A stretch of DNA of 37,826 nucleotides from DATBGO01 sp050011895. GTDB taxonomy: Bacteria; Actinomycetota; Actinomycetes; Streptosporangiales; Streptosporangiaceae. The position numbers were made by a program, and so were the translations under genes. This document shows, piece by piece, positions 14,964 to 23,368 of the stretch. Positions within the stretch are counted from its first letter, which is position 1, and each line of letters opens with the position of its first letter. Below the pieces are notes generated by a model. That model saw only the letters and a program-made list of their open reading frames with translations. It was not told where the DNA came from and searched no databases. The DNA is taken from positions 1 through 37,826 of the forward strand of contig JBEKIF010000042.1 in NCBI GenBank assembly GCA_050011895.1, read 5' to 3'.

Positions 14964-16103
14964 CTAGCCGGCGGGCGGATGCCTGCCGCGCAGCGACACT
15001 TTGCCGGTGCCCGCGGTGATCTCGCCGATGAGCCATGCAGGCACATCGCGCGCTGCCAGCAGGCGCAGCGCGCGATCGGCGTCACCGGCACCGACAACCG
15101 CCGTCATGCCGACCCCCATATTGAAGACCCGGTCCATCTCCTCGGCGCTGACCTGCCCTCGCGCGGCCAGCATCCCGAACACCGGTGGCGGACTCCAGCT
15201 ACCGCGATCGAGCACCGCGGCGGTATCCGGCGGCAGCACCCGGGCGAGATTGGCCGCCAGGCCGCCCCCGGTCACATGGGCGTACGCGTGCACGGCGCAC
15301 GCACCGGCGAGCGCGAGGCAGTCCCTGGCATAGATGCGGGTCGGGGTGAGCAGCTCCTCGCCAACCGTCCGGCCGAGCTCGGCCGGGCTGGCGGAAAGCT
15401 CCAGGCCGGCCGCTGGCCTGGCGATGATCTCCCGCACCAGCGAGAACCCGTTGGCGTGCAGGCCCGAGGAGGCCAGCGCGAGCACCACGTCGCCCGGCCG
15501 CACCCGGTCCGGCCCGAGCAGCCGGTCCGCCTCGACCACTCCCGTCGCGGCGCCGGCCAGGTCGAAGTCATCGGGCCCGAGATGGCCAGGATGCTCGGCG
15601 GTCTCGCCGCCGATGAGAGCGCATCCGGCCAGCACGCACCCGTCGGCTACGCCGCCGACGACCGCGGCCACCCGCTCCGGAATAAGCCGTCCGCAGACCA
15701 GGTAGTCGGTCATGAACAGCGGCTCCGCACCGCACACCACGAGATCATCGGCCACCATGCCGACAAGATCGATGCCGATGGTGTCGTACCTGCCGAGCCG
15801 CTGCGCGATCACCACCTTGGTGCCCACGCCGTCGGTGGCCGTCGCCAGCAGCGGCCGCTTGTAGCGGAGGATGGCGGATGCGTCGTAGAGCCCGGCGAAC
15901 CCGCCGATGCCGCCGACTACCTCGGGCCCGGCGGTGCGGGCGACGGCCGGCCTGATCGCCTCGACGGCACGCTCCCCGGCTGCGATGTCGACGCCCGACG
16001 CCGCGTAACTGGTACCGCCCGGCGCGGCCCGGGCGCTAGCTGCCGCGCCCGGCGCCGGGGTCTCGTCACCAGTCCCGGCGCGGGCGCTGCTGCCGTCCGC
16101 CAC
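14964..16103 (-). CDS. purM: Phosphoribosylformylglycinamidine cyclo-ligase (AIR synthetase)
   Basis: A 379-residue PurM, which closes formylglycinamidine ribotide to aminoimidazole ribotide with ATP in purine synthesis. After an Ala/Pro-rich N-terminal extension of about 30 residues comes SYAASGVDIAAGERAVEAI, then the ATP-binding motif LATATDGVGTKVVIAQ, YDTIGIDLVGMVADDLVVCGAEPLFMTDY, CALIGGETAEHPG and AYAHVTGGGLAANLARVLP, all diagnostic. The GTG start at 16103 overlaps the purF stop by one base (TAGTG), so the two genes are translationally coupled. It converges on DUF3073 with a 9-base gap. Confidence 0.96.
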   Translation of the reverse strand: MADGSSARAGTGDETPAPGAAASARAAPGGTSYAASGVDIAAGERAVEAIRPAVARTAGPEVVGGIGGFAGLYDASAILRYKRPLLATATDGVGTKVVIAQRLGRYDTIGIDLVGMVADDLVVCGAEPLFMTDYLVCGRLIPERVAAVVGGVADGCVLAGCALIGGETAEHPGHLGPDDFDLAGAATGVVEADRLLGPDRVRPGDVVLALASSGLHANGFSLVREIIARPAAGLELSASPAELGRTVGEELLTPTRIYARDCLALAGACAVHAYAHVTGGGLAANLARVLPPDTAAVLDRGSWSPPPVFGMLAARGQVSAEEMDRVFNMGVGMTAVVGAGDADRALRLLAARDVPAWLIGEITAGTGKVSLRGRHPPAG

Positions 16104-17677
16104 TAGCGCTGCTCCCCGGCGCTGATCGCGACCGCCTCTAGAACGTGCTTTCCCTGGTCAGCGCTGGTGAAGGGAACCGGATACGCACCGTCAAAGCAGG
16201 CCCGGCACAGGTGGCCAGCGGGCAGCGTGGTGGCGGCGAGCAGGCCCTCGAGCGACACGTAGCCGAGCGAGTCCGCGCCGATCGACGCCTCGATCTCCGC
16301 GATAGACAGGCTGCCCGCGATGAGCTCAGCGCGGGTGGCGAAGTCGATCCCGTAGAAGCACGGCCAGGCCACCGGCGGGCTCGAGATGCGAATGTGCACC
16401 TCAGCGGCTCCGGCTTCCCTGAGCATGGCAACAATCGCCTGCTGGGTGTTGCCGCGCACGATCGAGTCGTCAACGACAACGACCCGCTGGCCAGCGATCA
16501 CGTCCCGCAGCGGGTTCAGCTTGAGCCTGATGCCGCGCTGCCTGATCGTCTGGCTCGGCTGGATGAACGTCCTGCCGACGTAGGAGTTCTTGACCAGTCC
16601 CTGGCCGTACGGGATACCGCTGGCCTGCGCATAGCCGATAGCCGCCGGGGTGCCAGACTCGGGCACCGGGATGACCAGGTCAGCCTCGGCCGGATGCTCC
16701 GCTGCCAGCGTCCTGCCGACCTCGACCCGGGTGGCCTGCACGCTCCGGCCGGCGATGGCCGTGTCCGGCCGGGCCAGGTAGACGTACTCGAACAGGCAGC
16801 CCTTGGGATCGGCCACGGCGAACGTATGGGACCGCACCCCCCGCTCGTCGATGGCAATCAGCTCACCGGGCTCGACCTCCCTGATGACCGATGCCCCCAC
16901 GATGTCCAGCGCGGCGGTCTCGCTGGCCACCACCCAGCCGCGATCGAGCCGGCCGAGGACAAGCGGCCGGAACCCCTGCGGGTCGCGCGCCGCATAGAGG
17001 GTGTGCTCGTCCATGAACACCAGCGAGTACGCGCCGCGGACCAGCGGCAGCGCGGCCAGGGCGGCTTCCTCGATCCCGCTGCCCCCAGCCACGCCGCTGG
17101 CCGGCAGCACGCCGTCGGCGGCAGGCCGCGCAACCCCGGTGGCAGGCCGCGCGCCCCCGGCGGGCCGCGCCGCCGCGCCGGGCGCGTCCCGGTCGGCGGG
17201 ACGCGCGAACAGCGCGGTCAGCACGTCGGTGTCGGACGTCGCCCCGCTCGCCATTCCCGCCTCGGCCGGGACCAGCGCCGCAAGCTCGAGGGTGTTGATC
17301 AGGTTGCCGTTGTGACCAAGCGCCAGGCTGGCCCGCGGGGTGGCACGGAACGTGGGCTGGGCGTTCTGCCAGACTGACGACCCGCTCGTCGAGTAGCGGC
17401 AGTGCCCCACCGTGATGTGGCCGCGGAGGGTGTTCAGGATGGACTCGTCGAAGACCTGCGGCACGAGGCCCATGTCCTTGTAGACCACGATCCTGCTGCC
17501 GTCGCTGACCGCGATGCCCGCCGACTCCTGGCCGCGATGCTGCAGTGCGTACAGGCCGAAGTAGGCCAGCTTGGCGACCTCTTCGCCGGGCGCCCACGCG
17601 CCGAAGACGCCGCAGGCGTCCCTCGGCCGGTCGGCTGGGTTCAGCTCGTCCGTCAGATGGCCATCAGGCTTCATCAC
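16103..17677 (-). CDS. purF: Amidophosphoribosyltransferase
   Basis: A 524-residue enzyme for the first committed step of purine synthesis: PRPP plus glutamine gives phosphoribosylamine. After a 21-residue propeptide, Cys22 in ACGVFGAW is the glutaminase nucleophile, followed by LYALQHRGQESAGIA. The PRPP loop VVVVDDSIVRGNT is at about 399-411. Four Cys in GCLFEYVYLARPD, WPCFYGID and HLCRACF match the 4Fe-4S cluster ligands of the Bacillus subtilis enzyme. An Ala/Pro/Gly insertion of about 40 residues (DNA about 17085-17210) interrupts the glutaminase domain before IEEAALAALPLVRGAYSLVF. The GTG start at 17677 is followed directly by an ATG. It follows the sterol-carrier-like gene by 22 bases. 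Confidence 0.96.
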   Translation of the reverse strand: MMKPDGHLTDELNPADRPRDACGVFGAWAPGEEVAKLAYFGLYALQHRGQESAGIAVSDGSRIVVYKDMGLVPQVFDESILNTLRGHITVGHCRYSTSGSSVWQNAQPTFRATPRASLALGHNGNLINTLELAALVPAEAGMASGATSDTDVLTALFARPADRDAPGAAARPAGGARPATGVARPAADGVLPASGVAGGSGIEEAALAALPLVRGAYSLVFMDEHTLYAARDPQGFRPLVLGRLDRGWVVASETAALDIVGASVIREVEPGELIAIDERGVRSHTFAVADPKGCLFEYVYLARPDTAIAGRSVQATRVEVGRTLAAEHPAEADLVIPVPESGTPAAIGYAQASGIPYGQGLVKNSYVGRTFIQPSQTIRQRGIRLKLNPLRDVIAGQRVVVVDDSIVRGNTQQAIVAMLREAGAAEVHIRISSPPVAWPCFYGIDFATRAELIAGSLSIAEIEASIGADSLGYVSLEGLLAATTLPAGHLCRACFDGAYPVPFTSADQGKHVLEAVAISAGEQR

Positions 17678-17699
17678 CTGCCAAGTCTATTGATGCCGG

Positions 17700-18164
17700 T
17701 CAGCTGACTGGACCGGCATCGGCCAGCGGCAGCTGCCCGGACAGGTCCGACCGCGGGCCGCTGACCCTGAGCAGGCCGTCAGCCACGGCGGCGGCCCAGC
17801 CCAGGCGCCCGGTAGCGAGCCTGATCCAGGTCACCGCGTCGGTCTCCACCACGTTCGGCGGGGTGCCGCGGGTATGCCGGGGACCAGCCACGCACTGCAC
17901 GGCTGCGTACGGCGGGATCCGCACCTCCACAGCGCGGCCAGGGGCCCGGGCCGTGAGCACGCCGAGCAGGTACCTGACGGCCCAGCGCAGCGCCTCCGGC
18001 TGCGGCGCAAGGCGGGCCTCGACGGCCGCGAGCACCGCGCTGACGCAGCCAGGGCCGAGCTCATCCGCGGCGAGCGGTCCGTCCCAGGCCGGGACGGACA
18101 GCGCCGCTCGCTGGGCATTGACAGCGGCGAGCAGCCGGGCCAGGTCTGGTTGTCGCACGGGCAT
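17700..18164 (-). CDS. Sterol-carrier-family protein
   Basis: A 154-residue cytosolic protein from the ATG at 18164 (MPVRQPDLARLLAAV); an in-frame start at 18221 would add 19 residues, and neither has a strong ribosome-binding site. The C-terminal half, EVRIPPYAAVQCVAGPRHTRGTPPNVVETDAVTWIRLATGRLGWAAAVADGLLRVSG, has the pattern of the SCP-2-like domain that actinomycetes place beside purF; the T-W-x-x-L-A-T-G block is characteristic. Ligand unknown. Its stop lies 22 bases before purF, so it likely heads the purF-purM operon. Confidence 0.8.
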   Translation of the reverse strand: MPVRQPDLARLLAAVNAQRAALSVPAWDGPLAADELGPGCVSAVLAAVEARLAPQPEALRWAVRYLLGVLTARAPGRAVEVRIPPYAAVQCVAGPRHTRGTPPNVVETDAVTWIRLATGRLGWAAAVADGLLRVSGPRSDLSGQLPLADAGPVS

Positions 18165-18270
18165 CGCTGCGACCGTAGCCGACCAGGGTAGCTGCCGCGA
18201 ACCCGCAGGTATTCTCGGCATTTCCCGGCATCGGCTAGAACTACGGACCAGATCGCGGTAATCGTTCGGT

Positions 18271-18906
18271 ATGCCAGGTCAGCGCAGTGCACGTGCACGT
18301 GCCCGCGGATCCTGGGCATTTCGGCTGGCCGGCATCGGCCTGGCCCTGCTCCTCGCGGGCGGCGGCACCGCCGGGTACTTGCTTGTCGGCCAGGTGCAGC
18401 ACCCCGCCGTGCCGGGCAGCCAGCTTTCGGCCCGGGTGGCCAGCGTGCAGACGGTCGGCCTGGCCACGCCAGGCCCGGCCAGCCGGGCAGCCGCTGATGC
18501 CGCCGCTGAGCTGCTTCTTGGCTCGCCGCAGGGCCTGATTTTCAGGCCGGCCACGCCCGCGGACCGCACGGCCGGCTATCCGGAGTGGACGGCCGACCAG
18601 ATGGTCGGCGGCAGCTACATCTTCATCTACATCTCCACCGGCCTGTGCCTGTCGTCGACCGCCGGCCAGGCGGCCGCCCTGCAGCGGTGCGATCTATCCG
18701 AGCGACAGCGCTGGACCCGCGAGTACGACAGCACGGACGCCACCGGGCAGGCACTGTGGCACCTGCGTAACGCCGCGGACGGCCGGTGCCTTACCGCCGG
18801 CAGTCCGCTCGCGGCCGCGGCCGCCGCCGGGTCTTCGGCGCAGCTTCAGCGCTGCGGCATCGGCGTGTCCTGGCGGCAGCTCATCGCGTTCTGGTCCGGA
18901 TACTGA
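18271..18906 (+). CDS. Membrane-anchored lectin-like (ricin-type QxW) protein
   Basis: A 211-residue protein starting at ATG 18271. Residues 15-42 form a signal anchor (WAFRLAGIGLALLLAGG). The exported part has weak ricin B-type repeats: GLCLSSTAG then LQRCDLSERQRWTREY, and WHLRNAADGRCLTAGS then LQRCGIGVSWRQ, with Cys pairs at the expected spacing and a QRW motif. Only part of a trefoil is present, so sugar binding is uncertain. It lies alone on the plus strand between the two minus-strand purine groups. Its last 61 bases overlap the 3' end of purL on the opposite strand. Function unknown. Confidence 0.68.
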   Translation: MPGQRSARARARGSWAFRLAGIGLALLLAGGGTAGYLLVGQVQHPAVPGSQLSARVASVQTVGLATPGPASRAAADAAAELLLGSPQGLIFRPATPADRTAGYPEWTADQMVGGSYIFIYISTGLCLSSTAGQAAALQRCDLSERQRWTREYDSTDATGQALWHLRNAADGRCLTAGSPLAAAAAAGSSAQLQRCGIGVSWRQLIAFWSGY

Positions 18907-21152
18907 CCGAACAGCCGCGGCAGCGTGCCGCAGTGCGCGCCGGCTAGCTCATCGAGCGGGACAACGAAGCAGCCAGCGACCTCCAGGCTGGCACCGCCGG
19001 TCGTCCCGATGACAGCAGCCGGCACACCGTATCGCTCGCACAGCGCACCGAATTCGTCCTCGCGGCCAGGCCGGACGGCAACCACCGCACGCGCGGCGGA
19101 CTCGCTGAACAGGCAGCTGAACGTATCCCCCGGCAGCCGCACCACCGCGCCGGTGCCGCCCGCCAGGCAGGATTCGGCGAGCGCCATGGCCAGGCCGCCG
19201 TCGGCGAGATCGTGCGCCGCCGCGAGCAGGCTCGCGTCAGCCGCGGCGACGAGCAGCGCGGCGAGGTCCCGTTCAGCGTCCAGGTCGGCGGCGGGCGGCC
19301 GGCCGCCAAGATGCCCGTGCGCGACGTGCGCCCACAGCGAGCCGCCGAATTCCGCCGCGGTCCGGCCGAGCAGCACAATAGGCGCGCCGGCCGCGGCGAA
19401 CCCGATCGCCAGCCGCCGCCGCACGTCGTCATGGACGCCTAGCACGCCGACGACCGGGGTGGGGTGGATGGCCGCGGCCGCGGTCTGGTTGTAGAAGCTG
19501 ACGTTTCCGCCGGTCACCGGCACGGACAGGGCCGCGCACGCGTCGGCCAGCCCGCGTACCGCCTCGGTGAACTGCCACATGACCGACGGATCCTCAGGCG
19601 AGCCGAAATTAAGGCAGTTGGTGACCGCGAGCGGCCGCGCCCCGGTGACCGCCACATTGCGGTAAGCCTCGGCCAGCGCCAGCTGAGCGCCCGCGTAGGG
19701 ATTCAGCAGCGTGTACCGGCCGTTGCCGTCGGTGGCCAGCGCGACGCCGAGGCCGGTCGCCTCGTCGACCCGGACCAGCCCGGCGTCGTTCGGCGCCGCG
19801 AGCACCGTGTCGCCGCGCACGTAGCGGTCGTACTGCTCGGTGACCCACGCCTTGTCGGCCGCGTCCGGGGCGGCCAGCACGGCCAGCAGCGCAGCGCGCA
19901 GCTCCGGGCCGGTGCCGGGCCTGGGCAGCCGCGCCGGATCGTCGGCCTGCAGCCGGTCCTGGGCGGCCGGGCGCTGCACCGGGCGCAGGTAGACCGGCCC
20001 ATCGTCGGCCGCGCTGCCGGGCGGGATGTCCACCACCTGCTCGCCATGCCAGGTCATCTCAAGCCGCCCGGTCCCGGTGACCTCGCCGATCACCGTGGCC
20101 TGGACGTCCCACCTGGCGCAGATTGCCAGGCAGCGCTCGGTCCCGGCCGGCTCGACGATGGCCATCATGCGTTCCTGCGACTCGCTCATCAGGATCTCGG
20201 CCGGCCCGAGCGAGGCGTCCCGCAGCGGCACCTCATCCAGGCGCACAGCCATCCCGGCCCCGGCCGCGGCCGCCAGCTCGGTGGTGGCACAGGCGATTCC
20301 GGCGGCACCAAGGTCCTGGATGCCAGCCACCAGGCCGGCGGCGTAGAGCTCCAGGCAGCACTCGATCAGCAGTTTCTCCATGAACGGGTCGCCGACCTGG
20401 ACGCTGGGCCGCTTAGCGCCCTCGCCGCTACCGCCGAACGACGCGCTGGCCAGCACCGACGCGCCGCCGATGCCGTCCGGGCCGGTCCTCGACCCGAGCA
20501 GCACCACCTGGTTGCCCGGGCCGGTGGCGACAGCGGACTTAAGATCGGAGTGCCGCATGATGCCCAGGCACGCGACGTTGACCAGCGGATTGCCCGCGTA
20601 GCACGGGTCAAAAGCCAGCTCACCGCCGATGTTGGGGAGGCCCAGGCAATTGCCGTAGAACGAGATACCGGCCACCACCCCCGGCAGTACGCGTCGGGTG
20701 TCGCCCGCGTCCGCAGGCCCGAAGCGCAGCGAGTCAAGCACCGCCACCGGCCGCGCGCCCATCGCGAGGATGTCCCGCACGATTCCGCCCACTCCGGTCG
20801 CCGCGCCCTGGAAGGGCTCAACATAGGACGGGTGGTTATGCGATTCAGCCTTGAATGTGGCCGCATATCCGTGCCCGATATCCACGACACCTGCGTTATT
20901 GCCGATTCCTGCGAGTAGCGCAGGCGAGACCGGCGCTTTGTCGGCGAACTGCCGCAGGTGCGCCTTGGACGACTTGTAGGAGCAGTGCTCGCTCCACATC
21001 ACCGAGTAGATGGCCAGCTCCGCGTCGGTTGGCCGGCGGCCGAGTACCGCCACGATGCGCTCGTACTCCGCCCCGGTCAGGCCGAGCTCGGCGTGCGGCT
21101 GCGGGCGGTCCGGCGTCGCGGCGGCCTTAGCCACCGTGTCCAGCGAGCTCAC
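18846..21152 (-). CDS. purL: Phosphoribosylformylglycinamidine synthase, large subunit
   Basis: A 768-residue PurL that converts formylglycinamide ribotide to the amidine using ATP and ammonia from PurQ. MWSEHCSYKSSKAHLRQF (His56 active site), ESHNHPSYVEPFQGAATGVGG and the internal repeat of the AIR synthetase-like fold (LNFGSPEDPSVMWQF, VTGGNVSFYNQT, DLADGGLAMALAESC) are all present. The GTG start overlaps the purQ stop by four bases (GTGA), so coupling is expected. The domain should end near TLPRLFG; an extra 19 residues extend the protein antisense into the end of the neighbouring lectin-like gene. Confidence 0.97.
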   Translation of the reverse strand: MSSLDTVAKAAATPDRPQPHAELGLTGAEYERIVAVLGRRPTDAELAIYSVMWSEHCSYKSSKAHLRQFADKAPVSPALLAGIGNNAGVVDIGHGYAATFKAESHNHPSYVEPFQGAATGVGGIVRDILAMGARPVAVLDSLRFGPADAGDTRRVLPGVVAGISFYGNCLGLPNIGGELAFDPCYAGNPLVNVACLGIMRHSDLKSAVATGPGNQVVLLGSRTGPDGIGGASVLASASFGGSGEGAKRPSVQVGDPFMEKLLIECCLELYAAGLVAGIQDLGAAGIACATTELAAAAGAGMAVRLDEVPLRDASLGPAEILMSESQERMMAIVEPAGTERCLAICARWDVQATVIGEVTGTGRLEMTWHGEQVVDIPPGSAADDGPVYLRPVQRPAAQDRLQADDPARLPRPGTGPELRAALLAVLAAPDAADKAWVTEQYDRYVRGDTVLAAPNDAGLVRVDEATGLGVALATDGNGRYTLLNPYAGAQLALAEAYRNVAVTGARPLAVTNCLNFGSPEDPSVMWQFTEAVRGLADACAALSVPVTGGNVSFYNQTAAAAIHPTPVVGVLGVHDDVRRRLAIGFAAAGAPIVLLGRTAAEFGGSLWAHVAHGHLGGRPPAADLDAERDLAALLVAAADASLLAAAHDLADGGLAMALAESCLAGGTGAVVRLPGDTFSCLFSESAARAVVAVRPGREDEFGALCERYGVPAAVIGTTGGASLEVAGCFVVPLDELAGAHCGTLPRLFGQYPDQNAMSCRQDTPMPQR

Positions 21153-21829
21153 CCGCCCACCGGTGCGCCGGTCCGGACCGGGGCGAAGAAGCCGAGGCCG
21201 TCTGCGCCGGGCCCGGTGATCGTGTCGACAGCGTGCTCCGGATGCGGCATCAGGCCGACGACGTTGCCCGCCTCGTTACTGATCCCGGCGATGGCCGCGG
21301 CCGAGCCGTTCGGATTGCCGTCGGCGTAGCGCGCGATCACCTGGCCGCCCGCGGCGAGCGCCGCCAGGGTAGCCGGGTCGGCCAGATACGCGCCCTCGCC
21401 GCTCTTCAGCACCAGGGTTATCTCCTGGCCGGGCGCGTACCCGCTGGTCCACGAGGTGCGGGTGGCTTCCATCCGCAGCCGCACCGGCCGGCAGGCAAAG
21501 CGGAGGCCGGCGTTGCGGGTCAGCGCGCCGGGCAGCAGGTGCGCCTCGCACAGGATCTGGAAGCCGTTGCAGATGCCGAGCACCGGCAAGCCGACCCGGG
21601 CCGCGGGCACTAGTTCCGCCATCACGGGGGCGAACCGGGCGATGGCCCCGCAGCGCAGGTAGTCGCCGTAGGAGAAGCCGCCGGGCAGGATCACCGCGTC
21701 GACCCCGCGCAGGTCCCGGTCGCCGTGCCAGAGCGGGACCGCGGTGCCGCCCGCCAGCCGGACCGCGCGCGCCGCGTCCTGGTCGTCGAGAGACCCCGGG
21801 AAGGTGATGACGCCCACGCGGGCAGTCAT
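21149..21829 (-). CDS. purQ: Phosphoribosylformylglycinamidine synthase, glutaminase subunit
   Basis: A 226-residue class I glutamine amidotransferase that supplies ammonia to PurL. RVGVITFPGSLDDQDAARA at the start, the ILPGGFSYGDYLRCGAIA loop, the nucleophile Cys87 in VLGICNGFQI, and the His/Glu of the triad in MPHPEHAVD near the C-terminus are all visible. GAGGA lies upstream of the ATG at 21829. It overlaps purL by four bases. A tandem repeat and a long hairpin in the 134 bases upstream separate it from the HATPase gene, so it may have its own promoter. Confidence 0.96.
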   Translation of the reverse strand: MTARVGVITFPGSLDDQDAARAVRLAGGTAVPLWHGDRDLRGVDAVILPGGFSYGDYLRCGAIARFAPVMAELVPAARVGLPVLGICNGFQILCEAHLLPGALTRNAGLRFACRPVRLRMEATRTSWTSGYAPGQEITLVLKSGEGAYLADPATLAALAAGGQVIARYADGNPNGSAAAIAGISNEAGNVVGLMPHPEHAVDTITGPGADGLGFFAPVRTGAPVGG

Positions 21830-21879
21830 GAGCGTCCTCGCGTGCCGGGCATGCTGGCAGGCTACCGGCTCGACGTCAC

Positions 21880-21925
21880 CGGCTCAGTCAGTCACCGGCT
21901 CAGTCAGTCACCGGTTCAGTCAGTT
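21880..21925. repeat. Tandem repeat, 16-bp unit, about three copies
   Basis: The unit ACCGGCTCAGTCAGTC occurs about three times with one or two substitutions, running into the left arm of the adjacent hairpin. It lies between the HATPase gene and purQ. Confidence 0.8.
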
Positions 21926-21959
21926 ACCGGCTGAGCCAGTTCCGGGCTCAGCCGGTAAC
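21923..21959 (-). terminator. Perfect 15-bp hairpin after the HATPase gene
   Basis: Arms at 21923-21937 (GTTACCGGCTGAGCC) and 21945-21959 pair perfectly around a 7-base loop, only five bases beyond the HATPase stop. It should terminate or attenuate transcription entering purQ-purL from upstream. Confidence 0.7.
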
Positions 21960-21963
21960 CGGC

Positions 21964-22590
21964 TCAGCCAGCGTCCCGTAGCTGGAGGTTGGCCGCCCGC
22001 GACAGCGGCGCATCGCTGCGCAGCTCGATCCGCTTCTGCAGGGAGACGACCGTGCCGCGGCCCGGGCGGCTGCTCAGCGTCACATCATCCACGCAGGCCT
22101 GCATGATGGCCAGGCCACGGCCGGACTCGGGCAGCCGGGCGACGATACGGTCGTCCGCGGCCCGCCTGACCCGGGCCAGGCGAGCGCGCACCGCGGACGG
22201 CGCGGACGGCGCGGGCCCGGGCGAGGCCGGCGAGCCGGCCCAGCGACGGCGCAGCCGCGACATCGGCCGGGCAGGTCGCCGGTAGGCGGGAATGCTGGCC
22301 GTATCGAATCCGCGCCCGCTGTCGAGCACCTCGAGCACGCAGCGGTTCCTGCCGACCCGGGCCACCACCTCGTACCGCATTCCCGGGCCACTGTGCCTGA
22401 GCACATTGGTGCAAGCCTCGGTTACGGCCAGCAGCAGGTCGGCAACGCAATTGTCGTCGACGCCCAGCCGGTTAAGCGTGTCACCGAGTACCCGTCGCAT
22501 GACCGGGACGCTGAGTGCCTCCCGAGGGAACACTAGGCAAAACCGAGCGTCCATGGTCGGTTCTGGCTTTCCTGTCACCCGAGTATGCAT
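21964..22590 (-). CDS. HATPase regulator (anti-sigma/RsbW-like ATP-binding protein)
   Basis: A protein of up to 208 residues with a GHKL ATPase fold of the kind found in anti-sigma factor kinases. The N box is VADLLLAVTEACTNVLRHS; the G1 box is EVLDSGRGFD; the G2 region is PESGRGLAIMQACVDDVTL; the end is GRGTVVSLQKRI. Between the G1 and G2 boxes lies an Arg/Pro/Ala-rich insertion of about 50 residues that lengthens the usual ATP lid. Starts at 22590 or 22554 (MDARFCLVFPREAL) are possible; neither has a clear ribosome-binding site. It lies between purS and purQ, an unexpected place for a regulator. No partner sigma or anti-anti-sigma gene is in the window. Confidence 0.8.
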   Translation of the reverse strand: MHTRVTGKPEPTMDARFCLVFPREALSVPVMRRVLGDTLNRLGVDDNCVADLLLAVTEACTNVLRHSGPGMRYEVVARVGRNRCVLEVLDSGRGFDTASIPAYRRPARPMSRLRRRWAGSPASPGPAPSAPSAVRARLARVRRAADDRIVARLPESGRGLAIMQACVDDVTLSSRPGRGTVVSLQKRIELRSDAPLSRAANLQLRDAG

Positions 22591-22766
22591 CCGCCCCTCT
22601 GTTCCCCGCCCCTCTGCTCCCCGCCCTCATCAGCGATGCTGATCACATTGTGAGGGTTTCCCGGGACAGGCCGAGGTAATCATGAACTCGGGCGATCTCT
22701 GGACGAACAGTGCCGTTCGGCGCCTGTTCGCGGCGGTGTACCCGGGGAAAACGCGGCCTGGATGGC

Positions 22767-23009
22767 TCACGCGGGATGGATCGTGAACTCCTCGATGACC
22801 GGATTCGCGAGCAGTTCCGCGGCAAGCTCAGCCACCCGGGCGAGCCCGGCATCGCCCCCTGGCCCGCTGATATCCACCTCGAATCGCTTGCCCTGCCGGA
22901 CATTCGCGACTTCGCCGAAGCCGAGCCGGCGGCACGCACCGGCGATCGCCTCGCCCTGCGGATCGTGGATCTCGGGCTTGAGCATCACCTCGACGACGAC
23001 CCTGGCCAA
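22767..23009 (-). CDS. purS: Phosphoribosylformylglycinamidine synthase subunit PurS
   Basis: An 80-residue PurS, the small subunit that bridges PurL and PurQ. The sequence MARVVVEVMLKPEIHDPQGEAIAGACRRLGF followed by VRQGKRFEVDI is the family signature. The start is TTG at 23009, chosen because a GGAGGG site lies six bases upstream and the family begins with this strand. It is transcribed toward purQ-purL but a 208-residue regulator gene intervenes. Divergent from the E1 alpha gene. Confidence 0.94.
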   Translation of the reverse strand: MARVVVEVMLKPEIHDPQGEAIAGACRRLGFGEVANVRQGKRFEVDISGPGGDAGLARVAELAAELLANPVIEEFTIHPA

Positions 23010-23368
23010 CTAACCCTCCGCGAATGTGTGAGCTTGGTCACGACAATCCCCGGCGCAGCCCGGCCGCAGCGCCACCGGGCGCGGTCACCGGGCCGTCCGC
23101 CCGGACACCATCGTGCCAGGGTGCCCCCACGGAGCACCGGCCGCCACATCCGAACCGGCCGGCGAGGCGGCGGAGGTCGGGCGATTCCCGCGGATCCGCC
23201 GGGCGCGCATAATCAGATGAGACGGGCCATCGATCCCGGCGGCCCGGGCACTCAACAGGTTGACCGCTGGCGACACCAGCCGGGTACTGTCGCAGCGGAA
23301 ATCCGACGGACGACTGGCGGTCAGGGCGCCCCCTGGCGGCCGGCCCTGAGCAGGCAAGGGAGTGGCAC
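23010..23368. other. Divergent intergenic region between purS and the E1 alpha gene
   Basis: No supportable gene. It should contain promoters for both directions; a candidate on the plus strand is described separately, and a CATAAT box at 23208-23213 is another possible -10 element. Confidence 0.5.
23260..23290 (+). promoter_or_regulatory. Candidate promoter for the 2-oxoacid dehydrogenase operon
   Basis: TTGACC at 23260-23265 and TACTGT at 23285-23290 are separated by 19 bases, slightly long. Transcription would start about 70 bases before the E1 alpha GTG. Confidence 0.35.

Noticed and set aside
19464..20918. 484-residue open frame antisense to purL
   Set aside because: Shadow frame; purL on the other strand has all conserved motifs.
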